The notes under the pieces: model-generated
Told to the model about the DNA's origin: nothing
What the model saw: the letters and a program-made list of their open reading frames with translations, nothing else
Database searches by the model: none
Program-made: the position numbers and the translations under genes
Shown here: piece after piece, positions 34,601-45,691 of the stretch
Position numbering within the stretch: the first letter of the stretch is position 1
Layout: the number at the start of each line of letters is the position of its first letter
Source of the DNA: Apostichopus japonicus
Taxonomy: Eukaryota; Echinodermata; Holothuroidea; Aspidochirotida; Stichopodidae
Direction of reading: 5' to 3'
Assembly: GCF_037975245.1 (NCBI RefSeq)
Contig: NC_092565.1
Coordinates: forward strand, 16,657,999 to 16,721,998
Length of the DNA stretch: 64,000 nt

Positions 34601-37600
34601 ATGGTATGTTAAACACAGGTCAGTATACTGTAGGTGGCAATAACACACCTCCACCTAAAACAACAGGGTTCTTGTACTCAATGTGATGCATCCACATATC
34701 AAGTATGGGAAGGGTCCACGGTTCCCATCGTTAGATATCATGTCAAAGGGTTAGGAGAGTTTGACCTCTGGTGTCCTCAAATGTAATTTGACATCACAAG
34801 TAACATGATTCTTGTACTCAATATGGCAAACTCATATACTATGTAGCCTATAAAAATATCAATGACTTCTACCATGAGACATCATGTATAAAAGATGTTC
34901 AGGGCTGACAATTTTTTTTTAAGTATACTCGCTATTTGGCGACCGTGACTAAAAGTCTATTCGCCAAAACGGAAAATTCACTTGCCGCTATGACTGCTGT
35001 TCCAGTCTCCATAGTACAGATCTAAAACATCAATACTAACTATGAACAAAATGTTAGGCACTTGATCCAAGGTTTCCTTCTTGAGATATCGTGTTTAAAA
35101 TGATTCACAAAATGACTAAATGACCTTTGACCTCCACCAACAAACACCAAAACAACATGCTTCTTCTAATGAATGTAGTATCACCACTCACCAACAATTG
35201 GTCCAAGCTTCCCTTCTTAAGATATATTGTTTACAAGCATTGCGGCACACCCACACACACGCAAACTCATACACACATGCTCCATACAAACGCACATGCT
35301 CATCCGCCTGCATGAGCGCATAGATTACCAGTATCATCGAAACCAAATACTTGTGACGTCAAATGATTGATTCAAATGTCTATAATTACCTTGCACCCTC
35401 ACAGAGACTTAAGCCTTAATCACCTGACTACGATTTGGAATCGCAGCTTTATTGGACTTAGTTCCCTTACAACGCTGTAAGTACATATTAATCATTACCA
35501 AATATACAAGCCTTTAGCATGCTTACTATTTTAACCTTAATACATACTTTAAGATCAAACTCGTTTGCTCGTAGAAAACGTTTCCGATACGTATAGTTTT
35601 GCCCATCACTGGTACCTCAATGGCGAAATTTAGGTATTGGAGCAACGTACCGCATCTGATGGTACGTACCACTTTAAGGGTTATAAGTTTCAGCACAAGA
35701 AATTTAAATAACATCCTTAATCACATAACATGAAATGAAGATTCTCGACTACAATTTTCCACCTTGCAAAATCATTTATATTGTTTGAATATTGTTGTAT
35801 ACTGTAGTTGTTCATTCCACTTCGGTGTTGATGGGAATTAAATATTCACCCAAATGTGAACTGATTTTTTTTTTCTCCAGAAACCTACGTGATAATAGAG
35901 AGCCATTGTATTTGTACGAAGAATCGATATCAAGTGTTTGCGAAAGCCTCGAATATTTGTAAGTACAACAGATAGAGAGTAATGTTTTCCTGATTGTGCA
36001 TCCAGGAAGAAATGTGAAGCAACATAAAGGATGACGATACTGCATGATTAACACTGCATGGTCCACTCTCTCTCTTTCTTAAATTTAATCGGTATTTTCT
36101 TTTGTACCTAGGAAATTACGGTCAACGGAAATAACGTTTTTGCCCGACAAACTTCTACAAAACTGTACCAAACTTGCTACGTTGTAAGTAAACATTCCAA
36201 TTGTGACTTATGTAATTGTCTGGGTATTTTTTTTTAACCATCAGCCTGCATTCCATATGATTTTTATGGATATGGTTTACTTGATCTTAAACAGTATTAA
36301 ACACGTCCTTAAAGAGTAAGCTTGGGAAATGATTACACGAACACTGAGGCATAACCATTCAGCTAGCGTCAAAATAAAATACGATATTTGCATTGATTAA
36401 TATCAATTCAGTCCTACTCTTTCCCAATAATCCAAGATTGAGAGTTTAACGCAAATATCTATATTCTGGAAGATTTGATTGAAGTTTTTTTAATGCACAC
36501 TCATCCCAGCACCCCCAACAAAACAAAGAAAACAAAACCAAAAACAATCGGTCACATCTCTCCCGAATGGCCTGGTTTAGTTTAAAGACTTTTTCTCTAT
36601 AATTTTTAACACTCAGTATCATAAAGATGTAATAAATAATTCACAGCAATTGATATGCTATTAAATAAAGATGTCCTGATTAATGGCATTAAAGTGCTAA
36701 CCATGTGTCGTAATTGTACATGTTGAATTAGTTTTTCTATTGTTATGCTCAACAGAGAATTTCAGGAACTTGGAATAACTTCGTTGCCCGAGGACTTTCT
36801 GACTGGTTTACCAATCAGGTTCTTGTAAGTATGTCCTAAAAGGCGTTTATAACTGGTTCGCAGCTTTAACACGCTTGCAAAACATTCATGTGCAAATATT
36901 GTAGTGTTTTACTGCCTATGGATGTCGTAAGCCATTAAAAAGTGATTCAGAATAGTGGTTTCCTTACAAAAAACTTTCAGCTCTAAACTAAGGCCTACAT
37001 ACTATCGAAGTGAACATCTCTAGTCAGTGGCTTGTATAATACTTGAAAGGAGAGGGGGGAGGGGAGAGGTGGAGAAAAACTTCCACTGGCTGGTTTATAG
37101 GTTGGGAAATTAACCTGTATGGAAGAGCAGCTGGTTCCAGGATTGTCAAAAGGAGTGATGTGTTCATGGTGGAACGTTGATGCCAACTTTCAAGAGGGGT
37201 TTCGTCTGTTTCCTAACTATACTATGTCATATTGTTTCAAAATGTTCATTCTCCTTCATAAAACACGATAAATAATAAAAATAAATGGAGAAGGAAGAAA
37301 TAATATGAATGAGAGGTTTAAGTAGTTTTCTTCACCATAAAAATATATTCAAGGATTTTATTTCATTCTAACCTGCTGACATCTTGCTCAAATTAAGATC
37401 GCAATTGTTCAAACGTAGACATCTGTCAACCCAGTTTTACTCGAACATGAAAGTCAATTAGCAAGTCATTATTAATTGTAAATTAACTTGATTCTGAAAT
37501 CTCAGCATGCTGTTACCCGAGCACTGATAATACTTTTGGTAGCCGATTACCTTGTTATGGGATTTGTAATTCGTAATTTTGACCAAGTCAACTAAAAAGA

Positions 37601-40600
37601 AAAGAAAAGTAGTAGGTGATGCACACACCACAACTTCACATGTCCTCTCTTGTTCATCAATTTTTCGCTAAAATTTGTAATGCTCTACAGGGATTTATCT
37701 AGGAACGACTTGGTTGAACTTTCGGCAAACTCATTTAAAAGGCTCCCTGGCTTCGTGTACTTGTAAGTAATGTTTTACTTTCTCTATTCGGTGAGTAAGC
37801 CTGTACAGTTTCCCCGGCTACAATGTCGGTTTATACAACATCTTTATATTTTGCATCCTAGGACATCGGCCAATAATTGTTTCCCTGTCAAAAGTGAATA
37901 AATAAAAACAGATCCATTTAAACACCCGATATTGTTCTTGATTCGCAGAGCACTGTCGTCTACCAAGCTGAGGAAGATACCAAAAGAATTATTTGATACT
38001 ACTTCTATTAATTCAGTTCTGTAAGTTTGATATGTAATTAGTAGAAATACCGGGCCACAGGAAATCGCGCGGGCAATTGGTGAATTTTAGCTGGTCTTGG
38101 TGGTCAAGGAGGGGGAAGGAAATTTGATTTGGCTATTGCAAAACCAAGAAATCAACCGGGTCCATTACTCATACCCCAAATAACGAAAGAATTAGTAAAA
38201 GAAACTGAAACGTAAGAAAACAGGCGAACAAGGGCGGAATGGAAAATGTTTTTAAGCAGAAATATACGTACTTATATAATTAATGAAATTGATCTTAACG
38301 TAACTTTAGTAAAGATTCTCGAAGGTGTTTAGAAAAAGTACACAAGTCTGTATAATGCATTCCCTCTCACAGCAAACAAGTGTGTAGATCTAGCGTATTC
38401 TGACAGGTATAAATTACACTTTAAGTTCTGCTGTTCGTATTTTAAATTTCATAATGGATCTTGGTGAGATGTGTTATTGTAAAGATGTGTTATTAAAGTT
38501 AATTAAGTGGAATTTGTATTCCGCAGTTGTGCCGAGAAAGAACCAGCGGGCTTAAGTTTGCTATAGCATACCATGCGGAGTATTTTGACAAATTGAATCA
38601 TGTAAGTTAGACCAAAAGAATATGAGCTTTGTAATGATTTTAATAACAATTTCTTCTGAAATTTTGAGGGACCTTGGTAACAACGAACTGACAGAGGTGC
38701 CTTTTGATCTCTTCTCACGAAATGCGAACGGTCATAGGATGTCAATCCTGTTTTTGTGTGGCAATAAACTGACATTTTTACCAAAGGGGTTGTTCAGAAA
38801 TGTTTCCTTGCTACGAACTCTGTAAGTACAGTTAACAATATAAGAGAAAGCATATTATACGTTTTAATTACAATTAAATGTTGACGAAATGAGTACTTCT
38901 TTATGTTCATAGACGCAAACTAGTCACTAGAGTCCAAAAATATCCGATTAACCTCTCTCAAAAACACACACAAACAGAACAATTGTTTGAATAAAATATT
39001 ACCACAATTTCATAGCTTCTGCATTAAAATTTGAAATTACTTCATGACAACTGAATTAATACACAAGATCGTCATACTGAAATATGTCCATCATGATTTT
39101 CCAGAGCTTTCTACGTTGTTTGAATAGTAGTTGACGTGTTCCAACAGATTTCCATAAATAGGCATTGAACGAAGTCACTCTGAAAGAAAGATAATTATAG
39201 CATTAAGTATATGTTGTTTAGTGTTACAAACAAATCCCATACATTTCATTTCAGCATTATTTTTGAAGGAGTCCCGCTTCTACCTTGAAAAGCAAGACAG
39301 AGGATGCTTAGCATCTTGATATGTGTTCTCGTAATTAATATGTCGCATAAATTAACTAGTTACTAAATACATATCCCAGTGAGCAGAAAGGGATTTTTGG
39401 GGTTCTTAACAAATTCCCCATCTCTTATAGAAAAATTGGAATACTTTAGTATAAAAAATATTATTCATAATAATATTATTAATAACAATATTATTAGTAA
39501 TGAGTATAAAAATTAAACGTATAAAACATGGGATTTTGTTAACGATTCTCAAATCTTTCACACTATTTTTCTGTATCGAAAAATGTCAGGTACCTTCATG
39601 GGAATAATCTAATGACCTTGCCAGGATCACTCTTGAAGTTGACACAGGTGGAGAATCTGTGAGTAGCCTACACATCGTTCTTGTACCATATTTAAAAATC
39701 TTGAAAGGGAAAATGCATGTACTGATAAGAACTAGGTTCGAACCACTCTCTTCATGACTGCTGTCTAATCAAAAGATAAAGAGACAGAAAGTAAAGCAAA
39801 GCAAATGTGAAATTGAAAATTGAGGATGATAGATAGATGCCCTTTATCATTACTTACCCGTCTATCCCACATTTTCAAATCATCAAACCTAAATAATTGA
39901 ATGTTGGCATTTTCTATTTTTTTTTGCAGATATCTCTTTCAAAACAAAATAGAGAATCTAACAGAGCCATTGTTTGGAAGTGCCAATAGAACTCTCAAAT
40001 ATCTGTCAGTATAACAAAATGATTGTATCACAGACTAACAATTTAAATAAGCTGTGTTAAGACTCCTGCTTAACAAGTTGATCACAAAACATAATATTCT
40101 TCTATTATAACGTACGGTTTACTTTTTTTATAAATGGAAATTCTTTTGGCATTCGAAAACGAAAGATCAATTAAAATATGAAGACAATGGAACAAGAAGA
40201 TGTTTCTTTATATCTACTGGCAGAAAACTGCCAGTGGCTATTTCTTCTTATGGCAAACCGAGAAATCCTACTGGCATGTAGCCACTATATAGCTCGAATT
40301 TTTGAGGCTTGCTAAATGAAACAACGGACGCTACCTAGTGCATTTTATGAAAGAACTATTTGCAGAGTAATTCCGCTCCTACCTAGGAAAAGGTAGACGG
40401 AGGATGGCTAGAACCTTGAAATGTTTCCTCGTAATGGATATATCGCATAATTTAACTAGTTGTTAATAACATATCTGATTAAAAATATTAAACTTGGTAT
40501 ATAACAAATCTCTTCTCTTATGTACATCGGAAACTTGTGAAGTGATCTTAAATATGAGTTTTCAGGACTATTGCGCCATGTAACTTGGGAATACGGAGCA

Positions 40601-43600
40601 TACCTCTGTACTCCATATCCCGTGTACACAAATTATATATTGATTTTATTCACAGTATTATGTCGGACAATCCGATTCGTCGATTATCATCTGCAGTACT
40701 TGATGATATTGTCGACGGAGGTGTCGTGTAAGTTAATTTTTACAATCAGCTTACGGTAAATAAAACTATATTGTTATATTTAGGTACTTGTGGCATAAGT
40801 TGTAAGAGCTTGTGAGAACTATACGTAATACATTTTGATAAACAGGTCACTCGAATATTCTATAAAATGAATAAAAAACTATAAACTGTACGTAACATAT
40901 AATGATAATAAGTCACTTATAAGGTTATTAGAAATTGCCAAAAACACATGCAATAAATGTTGGTAATGGAACATCTACATGGTTAACTCAAAAGTTTCTT
41001 ACAATACTGATATTATTCTTTGGTTTTTTTGCCAAGATTCTAAATATTGACATAGTCATAAATTTCATTATTGTCCTACGTACAGGAATATCTCTTGTGA
41101 AAGTCTTACACTACCAACGATTCCAAAGCAATTGAATGTGTAAGTCATCTTCCCTCAATTTGTCTCTTCTATTTTATATAGCAATCGAATCTATATATAT
41201 ATATAAATTATCATTATCAAATTATTTACACAAAATTAGGCTAAATTGTAAATTTGAGAAACCGCAAACTTTGAATGGGCATCACTATATTTTTGATGTA
41301 AGAAAGAAAAAGAATAGATATTTACCTGAGTGCCTCCTTAGACAAAACGTGTTATATAAATATGACTATGAATGCACCATACACACACACACTATATATA
41401 TATATATATATATATAAATCCTTACTTGCCTGTATCCATCTATCCATCCATCATATCATCCATCCATCCATTCATCCATCCTGTTTATTCAATCTTATCA
41501 CAGAAAGTGTGTGTCACCATCGACTCAACTGTCAATGAACGTTAGCGTGTACGGTAGCAATTGGTTCAGTGTTAGAGGCTTTAGCTGTATCGAACACGAG
41601 GATCAGCTGTACGAGTGTGTATCTTGTCCAACTGGTACGTCCTCGGGACGAAGAAAGAGAAACTATTGCGAGAAGTGTCCAAGAGGTACAGAGACATTTA
41701 TCTATTAACCTTGCAGTACGTGAAAATCAATTGTTTAGCCCAAAGCAACATTGAAGCCACTTATTTCGTTATTGACCTAATCATTAAATGACGATAAAAC
41801 ATCAACATTCAAGAAAAAAATGTTTTGTGTAAAGATTTTGTTTAGTTTGGTCGGATTTCCCCCTCAAACATATAAGTATTTCTTAACATACGATTGTTAT
41901 TAACCACATTAAGACATCTTTCTTGTTTTCCCTTGTTCACCAAATGAATTGAATAATTAGTGAAATTTATTCAATCCTCAACAATACGTCGACCGGACAC
42001 TTTTCATAGTAGTAAACAACTACTGTAAAAGCAAATTCCGTATTTCACTTTCGACTTTTGCTTCACTACTTGTAATGAAAATTGACCAACAAATTAATAA
42101 GTTACTTTGTTATTAAGAACGGTGAATAGTGAATATTGAATAGGGGATATTGAATAGGGGATAGTGAATACTGGATAGTGGATAGCGGATTGTGAATAGT
42201 GATGGTGATAGCGAATAGTAACTTAAGGGTGCGTAGTGGATAGAGGATGGTGGACAGTGGACAGTGATAGTGATCATGATCATGATCAAGATAGTAGTAA
42301 TGATAATAATGATAATAATAATAATGAACATTTGTAATGCTCTAGAATCCGCTTAAAAGACATTAACTGGGCAGTAAAGCTATTGTGAGAATGGGCGCAG
42401 CAAGTAGCTGAGAAAGAAACAGTTAACAAAGGTAAAATTCGATTAGAAAACATCAAGTTCTAGAAACAGATGAGTTTTCAAAGTATATTTGAAGGACACA
42501 AGAGAAGGAGGAGTTTGAGGGTTTCAGTTAATTTGTTCCAAAGTTGTGGGGCAGCAGAAGAAAAGCAATGGTTTCCCAAGGAACTGTTAGAAGAGTTTAT
42601 TGTGAGAAGTTGTGTAATATGAGAGCGTTATTCACGAGGTGCACAATGTGGCTGTAACAGCTCTGATAAATACATTGACGATAAACCGGCATAGTATGAA
42701 CGGTAACCATATGTAAGTAACTTGAAAATGATTCTTAGTGAGACTGGTAGCCTTTTAATCCTCTAAATGCTGGAGTGATATGTTCTGTAGAATTAGTACA
42801 GGTTACATTTCTATCGGGTATCATCCCAAATTAGTATGTGTTGTGGTATTTTATTATAGCTAGCTGTGAAAGGTGTTTTAAGATATTATTTCTGATTTCT
42901 GAAGTATTTTGTTTCGGTAAATCTCCTGGCAGACAACTTGAAAGGACCTTAATATGTCAAAGACCTTCCCCTATATTATTTACCGTTTACTTTTATTGTG
43001 TGGTTACATGCTATCATCATCAATACTAGTGATTATTTTGTTGTTTCAGTAAGATTCACCTTTCTTTTCAACAGGTGGCTTCTATCAAGATCAAGTTGGC
43101 CAATACTCCTTGGATGGAACGTCCATGAACTGTAAAAATTGCACTGAAGGAACGTTTGTAAGGGACGGTTCAGGAAAAGACCCTCTGAGCTGTAAAGTTT
43201 GTCCCACTGGAACAAATAAGAGCGCATTGGCAGGATTACGAGCTTGCTCGTGTTTGGATAACTATTTCAGGCGTGATCGGTTTGATAAATGTGAACTTTG
43301 TCCTCAGGAGGGTGTACATTGCAAGAATGATTACATGACCATAAGCCAAGGCTACTACTGGAACTGGAGTTACACAAATATTGACGAATACAAACGATTT
43401 GTAGAAAACCTTCTGACATTTAATGACTCGTACGAAAACAATACAACGATGTTTAATGGATCTCTTCCCAAAGCTCATAAATGTTTGAAGAGCGATAGAT
43501 GCGCTAATGACGTTGATCAAATCACAGGAAATTGTGCGGAAGGCTACATTGGTTGGATGTGCACAAACTGTGACGAAGAATTCTTCCCTATATTTGGATT

Positions 43601-45434
43601 TTGTCGTCCTTGTCCAGCTTTTAAATATTTCATTTTGGAATCTTCAGTCATTTTGATCATTCTTGCTCTTTTCCTCTTTCTTCTGTTCAAAACTTATCGT
43701 AACCAAAAAAGACGGTCTCGATCCCTTGTAGACAGTACGTTGGCCTTGGCCAAAATAGTTCTCGGATTTTATCAAATTATGGCAGAATTTTGGGAATCTA
43801 TAGATGTCATCTTTTGGCCACAGTTTTTTAGAAGCATTGCTGCATGGCTAGATGTTTTGCAATTTAATATTTCAAGCATACTGATAAAGCCTAAGTGTTT
43901 CTGGCCTGCATTTGAGCTAACACCGTACACAGCTTTTACTCTGGGCGCTATGTTTCCATTCTTTTCAATGGCTTGTGCCATTCTTGCTATTGGTGCGGTA
44001 AAACTTCACGCAAGAGTTTCAGAAAAGAAGAGCCCTGCAAACGTTGACGATATTGCTTCCCGCTTGCAACTTCACCAAAATAATATTCTTACCTTTCTGG
44101 TTCTCATATTATTTGTCACTTACACATCCACTTGTAACGTTACCTTTGCACTTTACGGCCCTACTTGCGACACGTTTTTTCTTGATGAGTTTGGTGTTTA
44201 TAACATCAGCATGCTGCGATCTGATTATTCAATAAACTGTAACACCACCACCCATCGTCGTTTTCAAATCGCTTCGTACTGTTCGTCAATATATGTTATT
44301 GCACTTCCCGCAGTTCTGTATCTTCTCTTGTGGAAACATTCTCGTCGAAATGGCAGCAGCGAGCTTGATGAACACAACAATGATGACTCACCAAAGTGGT
44401 TGAGATTTCTTAATGAGAATTACCAGTCTAAATTCTGGTACTGGGAAATCATCGAACTTGTCCGTAAAGTGTCACAGACTTTCGTAATCGTCATATTTGG
44501 TTGGAATGGTTATTTTTCTGTCACAATCACGTTAACATTGGCTGTTATCTTCCTGAGTTTACATATTTCCTTCAAACCGATGAAAGACAGGGTCGAGTAT
44601 TACTTACAGGTGGGTTTGAGTACTAATTGTTTCATTTAGCATATCTTCTATTAATAGTCTAAGCGTTTTCTTCAAGAGAGGAAAGTGGGAGTGTGGTGGG
44701 ATTGAGGGTAGGGAGGTAGACAGGTTACTATCTCGCGTGCTTTGTTGGTTCTGGAGTCATCATGGTAAATGGTATTCAAAACGTTAATCATTATTTGCAT
44801 TGAATCACTTTATCGAAGTAAATACAAAATACCTAATCATTTTGAAGATACTTTGACTCTTTTCAGCTGATGTCCCTTTGGGCCATTTTCTTCAACATGC
44901 TTGTAGCAGCAATTCCAGCTCCGGAATCTTTCACTGGACAATTCTCAACTGATATCCTTGTCACGTTTCTGGTGATTTTAAACACCAGTGTTATTGTCAT
45001 TGCATTAGGTGAGTGATATCAAGATTATTAAAACAGAAACACAATATATGCTTAGAAAGTTGTTGGGAAGAATACAATTAAATGGTTTCAAAATGTTAAC
45101 TAGAGGATAATTGAGGATAATTAAGACGGAAAAAAACATATTCGGGAACAAACAGGTATCCTCTCTCCACGTTCAAGCTATTGCAACCCATGCGTACTAT
45201 CAACGGTCCAAGGTGCGATAAGTTTAAATATTTGATTAAGCAGTCATTGTAGTTTTAATCACTATGTAAAAATATTGATATTTGCAGAAATGTCTCTTTT
45301 CAGCTGTGACCGTATTGAAGATGGGTAAAATTGTTTTCAGTAGAAATTGTCTACGAAGAGGAAATAAAGGGTACCAAACTAACGAAGGACAAGATGAGCA
45401 TTTCTACGATGAAGTCCAACCTCTTATCAATTGA
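28548..45434 (+). CDS. Gene 2: complete LRR / GCC2-GCC3 Cys-rich / multi-pass membrane receptor-like protein
   Basis: Twenty-one exons: 28548-28635, 29488-29611, 31360-31431, 33088-33147, 33498-33566, 34144-34215, 35405-35476, 35881-35958, 36112-36183, 36756-36824, 37691-37762, 37949-38020, 38669-38821, 39590-39658, 39930-40004, 40656-40727, 41086-41139, 41504-41685, 43075-44609, 44867-45008, 45304-45434. They total 3333 nt, giving 1110 residues and a TGA, with all phases matching. Residues 1-22 are a signal peptide, about 30-70 the LRR N-cap (CGPNGVCDC), to about 430 some fifteen LRRs, 448-600 the Cys-rich stalk, and from about 690 seven to nine membrane segments. The tail is about 30 residues. 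The family looks like LRR plus GCC2/GCC3 plus TRP-like multi-pass proteins, uncharacterised in invertebrates. A surface receptor or channel role is inference. Gene 1 is its tandem paralogue. Confidence 0.9.
29488..29611 (+). CDS. Gene 2 exon 2: LRR N-terminal cap
   Basis: A 124-bp exon (TCCGTAG / GTGAGT). It encodes the LRRNT Cys pattern CGPNGVCDCSLF with a fourth Cys in INC, then the first partial repeat LVSLPSNISSDALE. It enters after one base and exits after two, switching to the LRR exon phase. Confidence 0.85.
29900..31015 (+). mobile_element. Penelope-like retroelement, 3' part, in gene 2 intron 2
   Basis: The frame from 29930 gives LPLVVTLHPNLPPLQQI, then PTIAYRRPRKLRDLLVRAAV, then the GIY-YIG-type nuclease VIYLISCRVCGIQYFGE followed by KKRFYGHRS. 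This order (end of the RT domain, then the GIY-YIG endonuclease) is diagnostic of Penelope-like elements. Frameshifts follow at about 30428, and the last motif, RERLWMQRLRTIQPHGLN, ends near 30596. A pyrimidine-rich 3' UTR and a hammerhead-like stem-loop follow. It is 5'-truncated and inactive. The residues before 29930 (ILSTLFWQ then stop) could be a host LRR exon cut by the insertion. Confidence 0.85.
30916..30954 (+). ncRNA. Hammerhead-ribozyme-like motif of the Penelope-like element
   Basis: GCCT, CTGAAGA, a perfect stem GATCC-TGCTA-GGATC, GAAA, CGTC, AGGC. The layout is that of a minimal hammerhead (CUGAUGA, stem II, GAAA), and such motifs are known in Penelope-like elements. The core box reads CTGAAGA instead of CTGATGA, so activity is doubtful. 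Confidence 0.5.
31360..31431 (+). CDS. Gene 2 LRR exon 3
   Basis: A 72-bp exon (CCAACAG / GTGAGT) encoding DFSYNNIECVPTNFFERF and the rest of one 24-residue repeat. Confidence 0.8.
31715..32515. repeat. CGGTATATG repeat clusters bounding an 800-bp segment
   Basis: Clusters of ATCGGTATATG at 31720-31780 and 32448-32510 occur in both direct and inverted relation. For example TATCGGTATATGT on the left matches ACATATACCGATA on the right. This may be a small element with degenerate terminal repeats, lying in gene 2 intron 3. Confidence 0.4.
33088..33147 (+). CDS. Gene 2 LRR exon 4
   Basis: A 60-bp exon (TTTACAG / GTAAGC) encoding AFEHNNIRRSF then LPPNLKRL. It is four residues shorter than the usual repeat. 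Confidence 0.7.
33498..33566 (+). CDS. Gene 2 LRR exon 5
   Basis: A 69-bp exon (ACACAG / GTAAGT) encoding YIALNSLEELDNFFTHCDKL. Confidence 0.75.
33588..33656. repeat. Imperfect GT-rich microsatellite
   Basis: Imperfect GTGTGCGCGT-type dinucleotide run in gene 2 intron 5. Confidence 0.85.
34144..34215 (+). CDS. Gene 2 LRR exon 6
   Basis: A 72-bp exon (CTTGTAG / GTACGT) encoding QLQGNQLHNITEDVFQRC and the end of the repeat. A canonical LRR. Confidence 0.8.
34600..35335. repeat. Degenerate dispersed repeat (TGACCTTTGACCTC / CCTTCTTGAGATATCGTGTTTA type)
   Basis: Recurring phrases include TTGACCTC, TTCTTGTACTCAATATG and two versions of CCTTCTTRAGATATMGTGTTTA (about 35078 and 35210), followed by CA-rich sequence. 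The second version also appears, inverted, in each Y segment of the array at 50.7-56.4 kb (for example 52412-52464), so this is a mobile or widely dispersed family. Confidence 0.65.
35405..35476 (+). CDS. Gene 2 LRR exon 7
   Basis: A 72-bp exon (TCACAG / GTAAGT) encoding DLSLNHLTTIWNRSFIGL and the end of the repeat. Confidence 0.8.
35881..35958 (+). CDS. Gene 2 LRR exon 8
   Basis: A 78-bp exon (CTCCAG / GTAAGT) encoding NLRDNREPLYLYEESI and following residues. It is two residues longer than the usual repeat. Confidence 0.75.
36112..36183 (+). CDS. Gene 2 LRR exon 9
   Basis: A 72-bp exon (ACCTAG / GTAAGT) encoding KLRSTEITFLPDKLLQNC and the end of the repeat. Confidence 0.75.
36756..36824 (+). 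CDS. Gene 2 LRR exon 10
   Basis: A 69-bp exon (CAACAG / GTAAGT) encoding EFQELGITSLPEDFLTGL and the end of the repeat. Confidence 0.75.
37691..37762 (+). CDS. Gene 2 LRR exon 11
   Basis: A 72-bp exon (TCTACAG / GTAAGT) encoding DLSRNDLVELSANSFKRL, a textbook LRR. Confidence 0.85.
37949..38020 (+). CDS. Gene 2 LRR exon 12
   Basis: A 72-bp exon (TTCGCAG / GTAAGT) encoding ALSSTKLRKIPKELFDTT. Counterpart of gene 1 exon 2660-2731. Confidence 0.8.
38527..38601 (+). pseudogene. Decayed LRR exon in gene 2 (in-frame stops)
   Basis: Bounded by CCGCAG and GTAAGT, 75 bp long and in exactly the LRR exon phase, but it reads two stops in that frame (after GLSLL and after ILTN). It must be skipped for the 1110-residue product. 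If retained it would truncate the protein inside the LRRs. Most likely a dead duplicated exon. Confidence 0.5.
38669..38821 (+). CDS. Gene 2 double-LRR exon 13
   Basis: A 153-bp exon (TTTTGAG / GTAAGT) encoding DLGNNELTEVPFDLF and then LFLCGNKLTFLPKGLF. Same size and two-repeat layout as gene 1 exon 3169-3321. Confidence 0.85.
39255..39390. repeat. Intron segment duplicated within gene 2, copy 1
   Basis: CCCGCTTCTACCTTG followed by a lowly conserved stretch, TGTTYTCGTAATKRATAT and CGCATAAWTTAACTAGTT recurs at 40367-40480. An exon-intron block was probably duplicated inside the gene. Confidence 0.65.
39590..39658 (+). CDS. Gene 2 LRR exon 14
   Basis: A 69-bp exon (TGTCAG / GTGAGT) encoding YLHGNNLMTLPGSLLKL and the end of the repeat. 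Counterpart: gene 1 4750-4818. Confidence 0.85.
39930..40004 (+). CDS. Gene 2 LRR exon 15
   Basis: A 75-bp exon (TTTGCAG / GTCAGT) encoding YLFQNKIENLTEPLFGSA and the end of the repeat. The donor GTCAGT is weaker than the others. Counterpart: gene 1 5348-5428. Confidence 0.85.
40216..40235. repeat. Perfect 8-bp hairpin
   Basis: ACTGGCAG-AAAA-CTGCCAGT in gene 2 intron 15; no known role. Confidence 0.7.
40367..40480. repeat. Intron segment duplicated within gene 2, copy 2
   Basis: Relative of 39255-39390 in the same orientation, one exon further downstream. Confidence 0.65.
40656..40727 (+). CDS. Gene 2 LRR exon 16
   Basis: A 72-bp exon (TTCACAG / GTAAGT) encoding IMSDNPIRRLSSAVLDDI and the end of the repeat. 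Counterpart: gene 1 6190-6261. Confidence 0.85.
41086..41139 (+). CDS. Gene 2 short post-LRR exon 17
   Basis: A 54-bp exon (GTACAG / GTAAGT) encoding NISCESLTLPTIPKQLN. Counterpart: gene 1 6818-6871. Confidence 0.8.
41504..41685 (+). CDS. Gene 2 Cys-rich stalk exon 18
   Basis: A 182-bp exon (ATCACAG / GTACAG) encoding KCVSPSTQLSMNVSVYGSNW and then the GCC2/GCC3-type module (CVSCPTGTS, YCEKCPR). It carries four residues that gene 1 lacks. Confidence 0.85.
42119..42325. repeat. GTGAATA-type heptamer array in gene 2
   Basis: Counterpart of 9298-9510, slightly rearranged, followed by ATAATG runs. Confidence 0.8.
42350..42790 (-). mobile_element. CR1/L2-like LINE 3' relic in gene 2 intron
   Basis: Counterpart of 9540-9960 with the same antisense C-terminal reverse transcriptase motifs and similar disabling changes. 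The insertion therefore predates the gene duplication or was copied by gene conversion. Confidence 0.75.
43075..44609 (+). CDS. Gene 2 large membrane exon 19
   Basis: A 1535-bp exon (CAACAG / GTGGGT), the same length as in gene 1, with about 16 amino-acid differences by eye over 500 residues. It carries the remaining Cys-rich modules, an extracellular Cys/N-glycosylation segment with NWS, NDS, NTT and NGS sites, then membrane segments from about protein residue 691. The most conserved-looking motifs are FWYWEIIELVRKVSQTF and SFKPMKDRVEYYLQ. Confidence 0.92.
44867..45008 (+). CDS. Gene 2 exon 20 (two membrane segments)
   Basis: A 142-bp exon (TTTTCAG / GTGAGT), almost identical to gene 1 12168-12309; one residue differs (AVPA versus AIPA). 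Confidence 0.9.
45304..45434 (+). CDS. Gene 2 last coding exon 21
   Basis: A 131-bp coding part (TTTTCAG) ending EHFYDEVQPLIN and TGA. It encodes the basic juxtamembrane stretch and the acidic, tyrosine-containing cytoplasmic tail. Confidence 0.9.
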
Positions 45435-45691
45435 TATCATCACTAGTGTGCGATATATCCCTTGGAGTTATAGATTCCCTACCTACAAATGATTCGGTCT
45501 TGCGATAAGCGGTTAAGAATGGCACTTGGATTCTGATGGTTTCCGACATCTGTTGCATTCATTTCATTAAAAACGTTTGAAGTTGAAAACAAAAACATTG
45601 CTGAAACACTGCATGAACTTAATGCGTAATAGCGGAGGAGAGGTTAAAGAAGGGATGGCTATCCCCATAACCTTTGAGTTTCAAATGACGC

